Source: an uncultured Eubacteriales bacterium (GTDB lineage Bacteria; Bacillota; Clostridia; Oscillospirales; Oscillospiraceae). From it: a stretch of DNA of 64,000 nt. Position 1 is the first letter of the stretch, and the number at the start of each line of letters is the position of its first letter. Below, in pieces: positions 1 to 9,237 of this stretch. Under the pieces are notes generated by a model that saw only the letters and a program-made list of their open reading frames with translations, had not been told where the DNA came from and did no database searches. The position numbers and the translations under genes are program-made. The stretch covers positions 1 through 64,000 of the forward strand of contig CABSBF010000005.1 of the NCBI GenBank assembly GCA_902475855.1, in the 5' to 3' direction.

Positions 1-90
1 GAATAAAATAGTGTTGGTAAGAAATTTATCCCCTGCGGATGGGTTTTGAGTCGGTACATATTTCAAACGGAAGGGAGAACGAAAAAGCAA

Positions 91-3000
91 ATGAAAAGAA
101 CAGTCAAACGCATTGGTTCCGGTCTCCTCGCGCTGACGCTTGTGCTCGGCCTGTTTTTGGGCAGCATGGGCAATGTCTTCGCGGGCGATACCTACCCCTA
201 CGTCGGCGAGTCGGCGGAGGGCGACAACCAGCCCACCCTGCACGGCTACCGTGTCGAGGATCTGATGCAGTGGTCTCCGGAAACGGATCCTTATGCTGAG
301 ATGCTCCGCGCGCAGGTTCCGCTGCAAAACCGCAACGCTGCGTTCACCGCAACGCAGGCCAACCCCAACCTGACCCCGCTGGCGCAGTACCTGACGCTGA
401 CGGGCGACTATGGCAACAGCTTTTTTAACTCCGACGCTTACACCAACGAGTTCAGCACGCATGTGTTCAACTTCTGGCAGTATGTTGATCAGTACGCCTC
501 CTGGCACGGCATGCCCTCCGTCGGCACGCCGGAAGAGCTGAACGATGTCAAAGACGAGCGCAACGCCACCGACGGCAATGCGTGGAAGCGCCGCAACTTT
601 GAGTTCGGCCTTGTGAACCTGCCGAACCCGGCCTACACCAATGCCGCGCATAAGAACGGTGTTCTGTCGCTGGGCTGCATGTTCCAGCCGCGCGCCTACC
701 AGAACTTTGAAGTCATGCTCTACAAGGATGAGAACGGCCGCTATCCCGTAGCGGACAAGCTCACCGAGATGGCCAAGTACTACGGCTTCGACGGCTACTT
801 CTTCAACATGGAAGGCCGCAGCTACAGTGCAGCGGCTCGTGAGCAGCTCAAGACCTTCTTCGCGCAGATGCGCGCCGACGGCATGTACATCCAGTGGTAC
901 AACGCCGGTTCCTTCAGCACCGATATGCTGACCTCCGCAACCAAGGATAACTATGAGGGTGCAACCCCCTATGCAAACTCCTCTTTTATTGAATACGGTC
1001 GTAGCGTTCCGGGCGACGAAGGCACCACGCCCTACGGCCTTGACAAATACGAGGCTGCCTTCAACGGCTACGAGGCCGGACGCGACCGCTGGCGCAACAA
1101 ATTCACCCGCATGATGAAGGACGGCGTCATGAACGGCTCCATCGCCTCCCTTGGCACCGACTTTGTGCAGACCGGTCTGGAAAAGACCATCCGTCAGGAT
1201 GCAGAGACCGGCTACAACCTCTTCTCCCGAGAGCTCGACGAGTACCAGTGGATGGCCTTCGAGCGCGAGCGCCTGTGGTGGACTGGCAACAGCAATGCCA
1301 ACACCACCAATGTTAACGCCGGTCTGACCGGCACGGCAGGCGACATTGACGCCAGCAACTTCACCGGCATTGCCGACTACATTGCAGAGCGCTCCGTCGT
1401 CCGCGGCGACACGTTCTACACCAACTTCAACACCGGCCACGGTCTGGAGTACAAGCTGAACGGCGAGCTGTCCAGCTCCTCCGAGTGGTCCAACATCAAC
1501 CTGCAGGACATCCTGCCGACGTGGCAGTGGTGGTTCGAAACCAACGGCACCAAGCTCAAGGCAGAGTTTGACTACGGCTCCAAGTACCGCAAGGTTTACT
1601 ACAGCGGCGAGGAGGGCCAGTTCGGTTTTGATCTGGTCGGCGCTTACAACGGCGGCTCCTCTCTGGCTGTCTACGGTGCGCTCGACGCCGAGAACTTCCT
1701 GCATCTTTACAAGTCCGATCTCGACGTGAGCAAGGACTCCAAAATGGCAATCACCTTCCGCAAGACCTCCGAGGATACTGCGGCCATGAAGCTCGGCCTC
1801 ATCTTCGCGGACGACACCGAGAAGATCGTCAAGCTGGACATCGCGAATTCCGAGAAGAAGTCTGCGGACTGGGTCACCTCCACGGTCGATCTGTCCGCCT
1901 ATGCCGGCAAGAAGGTCGCGGCCTTTGGTCTGGTCTTTGAGGGCGAGGCGCAGAGCTATCAGATGAACATCGGCCAGCTCCGCTTCACCTCCGGCGCGGA
2001 CGTTGTGCCCGAGGCACCTACCGGCTTTAAGGTCGTCAAGGCTTTTGAGGACGGCGAAATGACCGTTTCCTGGAACATGGAATCCTATGACAAGGTCAAG
2101 CAGTACAACCTCTATGCCCTTGTCGGCGGCCACGAGCTGTTCCTCGGCGGCATCTATGACGAAAACTACTACATCAAGAATGTGAAGGACGCCATCGCAG
2201 ATGCGGCGGCCGACTACATTGAGTCCGTCACCGTCTCTCCGAAGGAGAGCAATGCGACCGCAGGCGACACGCTTGATTTCAGCGCTCTTGTGAACGGCTA
2301 TCACGAGGATGCCGGCCAGGTCACGCTTGTCATCAAGGCTGTTTCCGCCGACGGCACCGAGAGCGAAGGCACTCTGACCACCTACAACTACGGCGAGGCC
2401 GTGAAAAACGTCACCGTGGACAACTCCACCGACGGACAGCTCGTCCTGACGTGGGAGGGCGGCGAGGCCGACGTCACCGTTACTACCGACTATGAAAAGG
2501 AGACCCGCAAGTGGACCGCCTCCGGCACGAACGGCTGCACTGTGACCGTTCCGACCGGCAAGGACGCCGACGGCGCATATGTCACCGTCCGCATCACCAG
2601 AAACGGTGTGACCACTGCTGTGGACACCCGCCTTCCCGACAAGTACTGTGCGCCCTATGACGGCAGGATTTACCCGTCTGACAAGCGCCTTACCCAGCCC
2701 ATGAGCAGCGACTGGCACATCATCCGCTATCAGACCGTCACGGACGGAAACCGCGGCGATACCGTTGAAGTCACCCGCGGCGTCGGCCGGGGTGTGACGA
2801 ACGACCACGCGGTCTTTACCCCCATCAGCGGCACAGCCGACGGTGTGTATGTCTGGCTGGAGGACTATGCAGGAAATCTTTCCGAGGAAGTCTATGTTCC
2901 CGGAGCGCTTTCCGTCACCGTGATCGCTGAGCAGAACAGCGTTCAGGCGGGCACTACCCTGCAGTTTTCCGTCACCGTGCGGAATTACACCAAGACCGAC

Positions 3001-4977
3001 GAGGTCATCTGGAGCATCAGCGGAAACGGCTCTGCCGAGACGAAGATTGACGAAAACGGCCTGCTGACCGTTGCCGAGGCGGAGAGCGCTTCCAGAATTG
3101 CCGTTACGGCCAGCTCCAAGGAAGAGCCGGCCGCCAGCAGCAGCGTGAACATTACTGTTCTCCCGGCCTATGCAATCTACCCGAACTCCGGCAATGTCTA
3201 CCAGGGAGAGACTCAGCAGTTCTACGTCCAGCATAAGGGCGAGAATCTGGAGCCGGCCAAGTACAACTGGAAGGTTGAACCGTGGTATACCTGGAGCGGC
3301 CTGAGCGCGGGTACGACCATTGATGAAAACGGCCTGCTCACAGTGTCCTCTGATGAATCCACCTATGGCCTGCGGATCACGGCAACCAGCAAGGAAGACC
3401 CCAACGTCTCCTATACCAGCGGCAGATTCCGCCCGCAGATTGCGCTGAGCATCTCCTCCGGCGCAAGCACCATCAACGCAGGCAAGACCATGCAGTTTAC
3501 CGCCGCCTATAAGGGTGAGGCGGCCGGTGCGGATGTCATTGCCTGGAGCGTGACCGGCGCTGCGGCAGAGGGTACGAAGATCGACGAAAACGGTCTGCTG
3601 ACGGTCAGCGAGGCAGAGACCTCCACCACAATCACCGTCACCGCTACCTCCCGCACGAACAGCAACCTGACCGCAAGCAAGACGCTCAGTGTTGAAATCC
3701 CGGTCAATATCGAGGGCTGTGTCTCCGTCGGTGCGACCATCCTCGGCGCCTCCGGCAACGGCAACTACAACGAGGAAAAGGAAAAGGCGCTCGACGGCAA
3801 GGAGGAAACCAAGTGGTGCACCAACGGCAAGACCGGCTGGCTGGCCATTGACCTCGGCAAGAGCTACACCATTAACCGCTGGAGAACCGTCCACGGCGAA
3901 AAGGGCGACAAGGAATCCGGCTTCAACACCAAGATCTTCGCGCTTGAAGTTCTGAAGAATCCGAACGCCTCCGCTTCCGACCTCGCAAACGCTTCCTACC
4001 TTGGCAATAAGGACAACTGGACGGAGGCCGAGCTGGTCGATAACGGTACGGACGCGCTCATGGTGGTCGATCATACACTGGCGACTCCGGTCACCGGACG
4101 GTACTTCCGCCTGCGCATAGACGATTCCTGCATCAACCAGTGGACGGCGGTGCGCATCCATGAATTCCAGCTTTACGGAGAGGAAGCCGCAGCGGGCGCC
4201 AGCCTGCCCATGCCCGCGCCCGTCCCCGTGGATACCGATCCCATCCAGAAGGTTCTCTGGACGGTTGAGGGTGCAAAGAGCGCCGATACCAAGATCGACG
4301 GGAACGGCAAGCTGACCATCGGCATCGACGAGCCGGAAGGCGTTCTCACCGTCAAGGCGGTCTCCGCACTGGATGAGACGAAATTCGACACCGCGATTGT
4401 CAATGTCACCGCTAAGGCCAAGTACACCGTGACCGTCATCGCAGGCAAGGGCGGCAAGGTCGAGCCCGGCACCGGCGAATACTATGAGGGCGCCGAGGTC
4501 GAGTACACCTTCACTCCCGATAAGGGCTACGAACTGGACAAGGTTCTCCTGAACGGGCAGGAAGTCGAAGTCAAGGACAACAAGGGCACGCTCACCGTAC
4601 TGAAAGACACCAAGCTCGAGGCCAGCTTCAAGCAGATCATGCACACCGTGACGGTTGAGGCAGGCAAGGGCGGCAAGGTCGAGCCCGGTACCGGCGAATA
4701 TGCCGAGGGCAGCGAGGTTACCTTCACTGTGAAGGCAGACAAGGGCTATGAGGCTGATAAGGTCACCGTCAACGGCAAGGAAGTCTCCCTGAAGGACGGC
4801 AAGTTCACCGTTATTATTGAGGGCAAGACCGATGTCAAGGTCACCTTCAAGGCAGTCAAGAACCCCACCACCGGCGACAGCTTCAATCCGATGTATACCG
4901 TTCTGCTGACCGCTTCCGCGCTGGCAGCGCTTGCCGCAGGCGCCTTCCTATTCCTGCGTAAAAAGAATCACAACTAA
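91..4977 (+). CDS. Surface-anchored GH85 endo-beta-N-acetylglucosaminidase
   Basis: Predicted to cut the chitobiose core of N-glycans outside the cell (1628 aa). The ATG at 91 is preferred over an in-frame TTG at 46 because AAGGGAG lies at 71-77 and the protein then begins with a clean signal peptide (residues 1-31). The GH85 catalytic region spans about 75-480; FDGYFFNMEG carries N239 and E241, the Asn-x-Glu pair known in Endo-A and Endo-D. After it come a beta-sandwich module (about 489-635), an Fn3-like module, three Big_2-like Ig repeats each with KIDENGLLTV (about 940-1200), an F5/8 type C domain (about 1204-1364), a partial Ig repeat and two InlB-type repeats beginning HTVTV/YTVTV (about 1444-1590). 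The C-terminus has NPTTGD (1591-1596), a hydrophobic helix and RKKNHN, a sortase-type sorting signal. No sortase gene is in the window. Confidence 0.93.
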   Translation: MKRTVKRIGSGLLALTLVLGLFLGSMGNVFAGDTYPYVGESAEGDNQPTLHGYRVEDLMQWSPETDPYAEMLRAQVPLQNRNAAFTATQANPNLTPLAQYLTLTGDYGNSFFNSDAYTNEFSTHVFNFWQYVDQYASWHGMPSVGTPEELNDVKDERNATDGNAWKRRNFEFGLVNLPNPAYTNAAHKNGVLSLGCMFQPRAYQNFEVMLYKDENGRYPVADKLTEMAKYYGFDGYFFNMEGRSYSAAAREQLKTFFAQMRADGMYIQWYNAGSFSTDMLTSATKDNYEGATPYANSSFIEYGRSVPGDEGTTPYGLDKYEAAFNGYEAGRDRWRNKFTRMMKDGVMNGSIASLGTDFVQTGLEKTIRQDAETGYNLFSRELDEYQWMAFERERLWWTGNSNANTTNVNAGLTGTAGDIDASNFTGIADYIAERSVVRGDTFYTNFNTGHGLEYKLNGELSSSSEWSNINLQDILPTWQWWFETNGTKLKAEFDYGSKYRKVYYSGEEGQFGFDLVGAYNGGSSLAVYGALDAENFLHLYKSDLDVSKDSKMAITFRKTSEDTAAMKLGLIFADDTEKIVKLDIANSEKKSADWVTSTVDLSAYAGKKVAAFGLVFEGEAQSYQMNIGQLRFTSGADVVPEAPTGFKVVKAFEDGEMTVSWNMESYDKVKQYNLYALVGGHELFLGGIYDENYYIKNVKDAIADAAADYIESVTVSPKESNATAGDTLDFSALVNGYHEDAGQVTLVIKAVSADGTESEGTLTTYNYGEAVKNVTVDNSTDGQLVLTWEGGEADVTVTTDYEKETRKWTASGTNGCTVTVPTGKDADGAYVTVRITRNGVTTAVDTRLPDKYCAPYDGRIYPSDKRLTQPMSSDWHIIRYQTVTDGNRGDTVEVTRGVGRGVTNDHAVFTPISGTADGVYVWLEDYAGNLSEEVYVPGALSVTVIAEQNSVQAGTTLQFSVTVRNYTKTDEVIWSISGNGSAETKIDENGLLTVAEAESASRIAVTASSKEEPAASSSVNITVLPAYAIYPNSGNVYQGETQQFYVQHKGENLEPAKYNWKVEPWYTWSGLSAGTTIDENGLLTVSSDESTYGLRITATSKEDPNVSYTSGRFRPQIALSISSGASTINAGKTMQFTAAYKGEAAGADVIAWSVTGAAAEGTKIDENGLLTVSEAETSTTITVTATSRTNSNLTASKTLSVEIPVNIEGCVSVGATILGASGNGNYNEEKEKALDGKEETKWCTNGKTGWLAIDLGKSYTINRWRTVHGEKGDKESGFNTKIFALEVLKNPNASASDLANASYLGNKDNWTEAELVDNGTDALMVVDHTLATPVTGRYFRLRIDDSCINQWTAVRIHEFQLYGEEAAAGASLPMPAPVPVDTDPIQKVLWTVEGAKSADTKIDGNGKLTIGIDEPEGVLTVKAVSALDETKFDTAIVNVTAKAKYTVTVIAGKGGKVEPGTGEYYEGAEVEYTFTPDKGYELDKVLLNGQEVEVKDNKGTLTVLKDTKLEASFKQIMHTVTVEAGKGGKVEPGTGEYAEGSEVTFTVKADKGYEADKVTVNGKEVSLKDGKFTVIIEGKTDVKVTFKAVKNPTTGDSFNPMYTVLLTASALAALAAGAFLFLRKKNHN

Positions 4978-5006
4978 ATTTTCCTTCCTTTCCCATCCCC
5001 AGCGTC

Positions 5007-5030
5007 CGGGGCCGGCTTTCGCCGGCCCCC
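5007..5030 (+). terminator. GC-rich hairpin after the GH85 gene
   Basis: A perfect GGGGCCGGC / GCCGGCCCC stem with a TTTC loop lies 30 bases after the stop. It lacks a proper T run, so it may terminate only partly. A second AT-rich palindrome (GGAAAAAACGTTTTTCC) follows at 5042-5058. Confidence 0.5.
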
Positions 5031-5081
5031 TTCGGCAGAACGGAAAAAACGTTTTTCCGCTGTGCCGAGGAAAAATATAGG

Positions 5082-5109
5082 TAGACAGCGCGGGGAAATG
5101 CGGTATAAT
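5082..5109 (+). promoter_or_regulatory. Promoter of the two-component/binding-protein operon
   Basis: TAGACA at 5082-5087, a 16-bp spacer and TATAAT at 5104-5109, 57 bases before the kinase start codon. Confidence 0.65.
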
Positions 5110-5166
5110 GAATAGAAGCAACTACTGCATGACTTGCTGCCGAGACCGGCGGAACGGAGTGGCACT

Positions 5167-6924
5167 ATGAAAAAGCTCAAGCTGTTCAGCTTTCTGTCCC
5201 TGCGCACCTACCGGAGAACGTTTATCACCTATATTGCAATCACGCTGGTTTTGATCGTGGGCGTGACGCTTGTGCTTCTGAACAGTGCGCTGCGCACCGG
5301 TCTGTCCGGCTTCTCCGCCACTGCCGACAGCACCTATACCAGCATCAGCATGAAATATGACGGCGTGGCCAACAGCATTGACCGCCTGTTCTACCGGATC
5401 TATTCCAACCCCTCGCTGGAGGAGGACTTTTATCAGTTCTTCGGCTCCGAGCCTGCGGAATATGTCCAGTCGCTGCTCGGACGCATCGGAACCGGCTATG
5501 AGAATTACCCCAATGCCGCGCATACCACCGTCATGGAGAGCGACCGCTGCATCCGCAACATCCTCTACGATGCCAACGACAAAATTTATAATATGGAGTA
5601 CAACGCCTACGGCTACTCCCGCTTTACGCCCATTACGCGCGAGGACATGCCTTTGCTCTGTTTCGGACGGCTTGCCATCAAAAGAAGCATTGCAAGCCCG
5701 AAGGGCGGCTCAATCGGCGATATTACGTTTTTGATCGACCTTTCGGATTATCTCTCGCAGAGTTTCGGCTCGGAAACCGGAGAGGCCGTCGCTCTTGTAA
5801 TCGGTGACAGCGTACACAGCGCGGGTGCGCTGACTCTTTCGGATGAAGAATGGCTTATGATTGCCGGGCGTGAGCAGCAGTGCGGCACGGTACACCTGCC
5901 CGGCCTTGGTTCGCTGTTCTTTTCTGTTCATACCTCGCCTGAAGGCTTCAGTGTCGTCAGCGCCGCGCCGCGGCTGCCGTATCTGAAGACTTCGCTTTAT
6001 ACCATGCTGGCGATCATCCTGTTTGTGATCGTGGCCTTTTTGTATATCACCGTTCTTTACAGCCGTCAGTTCTCGCAGGATGCGGGCTTCCTGCATGAGC
6101 TGCTCAATAGCATGACCCAGGCACAGTCGAGTAATTTCGTGCCGGTCGGGCAGACCGGCCGCTCTGATGAGTACGGCCAGATTGCCGAACACCTGAATGA
6201 CCTTTACACACAGCTTCAGATTCTGATCCAGCAGAAGTATGTTCTGACGATCAACCAGCAGCGCACGGAGATGCAGATGCTCAGTTCCCAGCTCAATCCG
6301 CATTTTCTCTACAACACCCTTGAGCTCATCCGCCTGCGTGCACTTCGGGAGGGTGCGCCCTCGGCCGCCGAAGCGACGGCGAACCTTGGCCAGCTCTATC
6401 GGAATATCGTCAAAACCGAGCCGACCATTTCCATGCAGAAAGAACTGGACATCACGGAGCAGTATCTGGAGCTCATGGCGTTCCTCAACGGCGACGAGCT
6501 GATTTACCACATTGACGCGGACGACGAGGTCAAGTCAATGCAAACACCGAAAATCTGGATCCAGCCGCTGCTGGAGAACTTTTTCAAGCACAACTTTACC
6601 AGTGAGGGCGGTTTCAAGGTGATCGTCATCACCGCGCGCAAGGTGCAGGAGGGATGCCTGTTTGAATTGTTTGACAATCTCGGACGCGTCGAAAAGGATA
6701 AGCTGGCGCAGATCAATGCCGCGCTGACGCCCGAGGCCATTCGCGACTATACCCAGCTTCCCGGCAAGGGCATCGGGCTGCAAAACGTCTATCAGCGCCT
6801 GTGTCTGTTCTACGCGGGCCGCGTGCGGATGCAGCTGCAAAACAACCAGCCCTCCGGCGTGCGGATTCGAATTATGATAGAAAATGAAGGAGAGAGTGGA
6901 AATGTATCGACTGCTGATTGTTGA
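5167..6924 (+). CDS. YesM-like membrane sensor histidine kinase
   Basis: A 585-aa sensor kinase of the His_kinase/HATPase_c (YesM/LytS-like) family. TM1 lies at about residues 15-40 and TM2 at about 274-297, with an extracellular sensor domain of about 230 residues between them; a HAMP-like stretch follows. The phosphoacceptor is H379 in NPHFLYN. The ATPase has an N box (QPLLENFFKHN) and a G box (GKGIGLQNV). The ATG at 5167 is preferred to one 33 bases upstream because the longer form adds a poor hydrophilic head. It is followed, with a 23-base overlap, by its response regulator, and then by a sugar-binding lipoprotein. In this family the output normally controls carbohydrate genes; here the likely signal is an N-glycan fragment, which is inference from context. 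Confidence 0.93.
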   Translation: MKKLKLFSFLSLRTYRRTFITYIAITLVLIVGVTLVLLNSALRTGLSGFSATADSTYTSISMKYDGVANSIDRLFYRIYSNPSLEEDFYQFFGSEPAEYVQSLLGRIGTGYENYPNAAHTTVMESDRCIRNILYDANDKIYNMEYNAYGYSRFTPITREDMPLLCFGRLAIKRSIASPKGGSIGDITFLIDLSDYLSQSFGSETGEAVALVIGDSVHSAGALTLSDEEWLMIAGREQQCGTVHLPGLGSLFFSVHTSPEGFSVVSAAPRLPYLKTSLYTMLAIILFVIVAFLYITVLYSRQFSQDAGFLHELLNSMTQAQSSNFVPVGQTGRSDEYGQIAEHLNDLYTQLQILIQQKYVLTINQQRTEMQMLSSQLNPHFLYNTLELIRLRALREGAPSAAEATANLGQLYRNIVKTEPTISMQKELDITEQYLELMAFLNGDELIYHIDADDEVKSMQTPKIWIQPLLENFFKHNFTSEGGFKVIVITARKVQEGCLFELFDNLGRVEKDKLAQINAALTPEAIRDYTQLPGKGIGLQNVYQRLCLFYAGRVRMQLQNNQPSGVRIRIMIENEGESGNVSTADC

Positions 6925-7702
6925 CGATGAACGCGATATCTGCGAGAATCTGAAGCTGCTGGTCGATTGGAAAAAATTCAAGATCTCTGCGGTTTACACC
7001 GCCAGTTCCTTTGAGGCCGCGGCGGATGTTGCGCTGGATTTTAAGCCGCACATCGCGCTGGTGGATGTCAACCTCGGCGGCGGACATTACGGCTACGAGC
7101 TGATCAACCGTCTGCGCGAAATGGGACTGAAAACGGTGTTCTGCATGATTTCCGGCTATGACGATTTTATTCACGTGCAGCGCTCGATGAAGGCAGGGGC
7201 GAAGGATTACCTTCTCAAGCCCATCAGCGTTCGGGATCTTGAAGCCTTTCTGACCAATGCCATTATCAAGGACCTGGGCGGCACATTGCAGGAGCGTGCG
7301 CCGGTTCAGGAACAGATCGACCCGGTTGCCAACCGGCCGTATCATGATTTTTCCAACATAACCAATAAGATTATTCTGATCATCCGCAACGATTGCAGCG
7401 TAAACCTTTCGCTGGTCTCCGTTGCAAATATGTTCAATATGAGCAGTAAGTATATCGGCCGTGTCTTTCTCAAGGATACGGGACTGAAATTCACCGAGTA
7501 TCTGATGGCGTATCGGATGCTCATGGCAAAACATCTGCTTGAGACGACGAACGAGCGCATCTCTGACATTGTCGAGCGGGTTGGTTATTCCCAGCCGAAC
7601 AATTTTTATGTGCATTTCAGCAAAATGTTCGACATCTCGCCCAATGCTCTGCGTGCAAAAGTGCTCGAAGAGCAGGAGCACCAAGCGGGGAAGCAGGCAT
7701 GA
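6902..7702 (+). CDS. YesN-like response regulator, REC plus AraC-type HTH
   Basis: A 266-aa regulator. The REC domain (about 3-120) has the acidic pair in LLIVDDE, the phosphorylation site D55 in ALVDVN, and K106 in DYLLKP. A two-helix AraC/XylS DNA-binding domain fills about residues 155-255. YesN proteins are often near 400-500 aa, so the linker here is short. The ATG at 6902 sits well behind AAGGAG at 6887-6892, and an earlier ATG at 6884 has no site of its own. It overlaps the kinase stop, so translation is probably coupled. AraC-type regulators bind tandem direct repeats; the 21-bp repeats upstream of the importer genes (13030-13062) are its best candidate target, which has not been tested. 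Confidence 0.93.
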   Translation: MYRLLIVDDERDICENLKLLVDWKKFKISAVYTASSFEAAADVALDFKPHIALVDVNLGGGHYGYELINRLREMGLKTVFCMISGYDDFIHVQRSMKAGAKDYLLKPISVRDLEAFLTNAIIKDLGGTLQERAPVQEQIDPVANRPYHDFSNITNKIILIIRNDCSVNLSLVSVANMFNMSSKYIGRVFLKDTGLKFTEYLMAYRMLMAKHLLETTNERISDIVERVGYSQPNNFYVHFSKMFDISPNALRAKVLEEQEHQAGKQA

Positions 7703-9150
7703 AGCGTTTTGTTGCCGCCGCCCTTCTGCTTGCGCTGCTGCTGACGGGCTGCGCATACCCCGGGCAGGATGACAGCCAGATCGTCACGCTGACTTACTAT
7801 ACGATAGGCGAGGCGGACCGCGACCTCAAGCTGGTCAACGAGGCATTGAATGACCTGCTGCTGAAGCGCTACGGCTTCCGTGTGGATTACCGCAAGATCG
7901 GCTGGAATGAGTATGTTTCCCGCCTTTCTGCAATGGTCAATACCAACCAGAGCTTTGATGTTGCCTTCACCTTTACGGATAACTACCAGGATATTGCAGA
8001 GCAGGGGAAGTGGCTTGATCTCACACCCTATCTGGAAACGACCGGCAGAGAGATGTACCGCACGATCGACAGCAGGTTCTGGAAGGGTGTCACCGTGGGC
8101 GGCGCTGTTTACGGCGTGCCGACCAATAAGGAACTGGGCACGCCCATGCAGTTTCTCTTCGACAAGCGTATGGTGGAAAAATACAGCATTGACATCTCAC
8201 AGTACACGACACTGGAATCGCTGGAGCCGCTCCTGCGGATGATTTCCGAAAGAGAGCCGGAGTATATTCCGTTTTTCCTGGATGCCACGTGGTATAATTT
8301 CATGCTGTACCTGGGCTATGAGTATGCGTCCCATGAGAAGATACCACTCGTCATCCGTTCGGGAGACCCCACCTGCCGGGTGCTCAATCCCTATGAACTG
8401 CCGGATGTTCTGCAAGCGCTGCGGCTGATGCACCGCTATTACTCTCTTGGCTACATCAATCAGGACGCCTGCATCCGCACGGAGCTTTCCCGCTTTGAGG
8501 GGGAAAAGGTCTTTCTGCGCCTTTCCAGCGGCGGGCCGGATACCGATGCCAGCTATACGGCGACCTTTGGCTATCCCATTGTAGTGCAGCAGATCTCCGA
8601 GAGTGTTGCCACGACCGACTCCACGCGCGGCGGTATCATGGCCGTCAACGCGCAGACAGAGCATCCGGAGGAGTGCGTGAAGTTTTTGAATGCGGTCAAC
8701 ACGGATACGGAGGTGCGCAATCTTCTGAACTTTGGCATTCAGGACGTGCATTATACGCTTACCGATGACGGACAGGTCCGCGGGATCTCCGAGGGATACA
8801 CAGGCGTCGCCTATACGCAGGGCAACTGGTTTATTCTTTACACGCGCGAGGATGAGAAGCCGGACCGCTGGGAAAGCTTCCGGGAATTCAACGACGCAAC
8901 GTGCGCATCCGAACTGCTGGGCTTTGTGCCGGATTATTCCGACCGAATGCTTCAGGTCGATAAAATCTCCAGAATTTACGAGCAGTATTACTTCGCACTT
9001 TTCACCGGAACGGTGTCGCCTGACGACAACATCGAGCGGATGAATGAGGAGCTTGCCAAGGCCGGACTTTACGAGCTTCAGATGACGCTGCAAGAGCAGA
9101 TCGACGATTGGCGCGAGTCCGAGCGGCGCAATCCGACGGTGCTTCCCTAG
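7699..9150 (+). CDS. Sugar-binding lipoprotein encoded with the two-component system
   Basis: A 483-aa extracellular solute-binding protein (family 1 type). The signal peptide ends in a lipobox with lipid-bearing C18 (LLLTGC). The C-terminal third, ending in repeated EELAKAGL/LQEQIDDW segments, resembles the DUF3502 tail of Bacillota oligosaccharide-binding proteins such as LipO. Its ATG overlaps the regulator stop (ATGA), so all three genes form one translationally coupled unit. No permease genes follow; the next gene is convergent. It may deliver ligand to the kinase or lend its substrate to the permeases encoded from 13155. It is distinct from the second binding protein at 15157-16629. Confidence 0.88.
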   Translation: MKRFVAAALLLALLLTGCAYPGQDDSQIVTLTYYTIGEADRDLKLVNEALNDLLLKRYGFRVDYRKIGWNEYVSRLSAMVNTNQSFDVAFTFTDNYQDIAEQGKWLDLTPYLETTGREMYRTIDSRFWKGVTVGGAVYGVPTNKELGTPMQFLFDKRMVEKYSIDISQYTTLESLEPLLRMISEREPEYIPFFLDATWYNFMLYLGYEYASHEKIPLVIRSGDPTCRVLNPYELPDVLQALRLMHRYYSLGYINQDACIRTELSRFEGEKVFLRLSSGGPDTDASYTATFGYPIVVQQISESVATTDSTRGGIMAVNAQTEHPEECVKFLNAVNTDTEVRNLLNFGIQDVHYTLTDDGQVRGISEGYTGVAYTQGNWFILYTREDEKPDRWESFREFNDATCASELLGFVPDYSDRMLQVDKISRIYEQYYFALFTGTVSPDDNIERMNEELAKAGLYELQMTLQEQIDDWRESERRNPTVLP

Positions 9151-9176
9151 GTGTTCGCCGGACAATCAAATAAAAA

Positions 9177-9215
9177 GCCATCGGCCCCGTTTCTGAACGG
9201 AGCCGATGGCTTTTT
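9177..9215. terminator. Bidirectional terminator between convergent genes
   Basis: GCCATCGGC(C)CCG pairs with CGG(A)GCCGATGGC, flanked by AAAAA on the left and TTTTT on the right. It would serve both the two-component operon and the MATE gene on the other strand. Confidence 0.9.
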
Positions 9216-9237
9216 CTGTTGAAACGAAGCGGGGCGC

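Noticed and set aside
46..91. TTG start 45 bases upstream for the GH85 gene
   Set aside because: It would bury the signal peptide behind a hydrophilic stretch; the ATG at 91 has its own ribosome-binding site.
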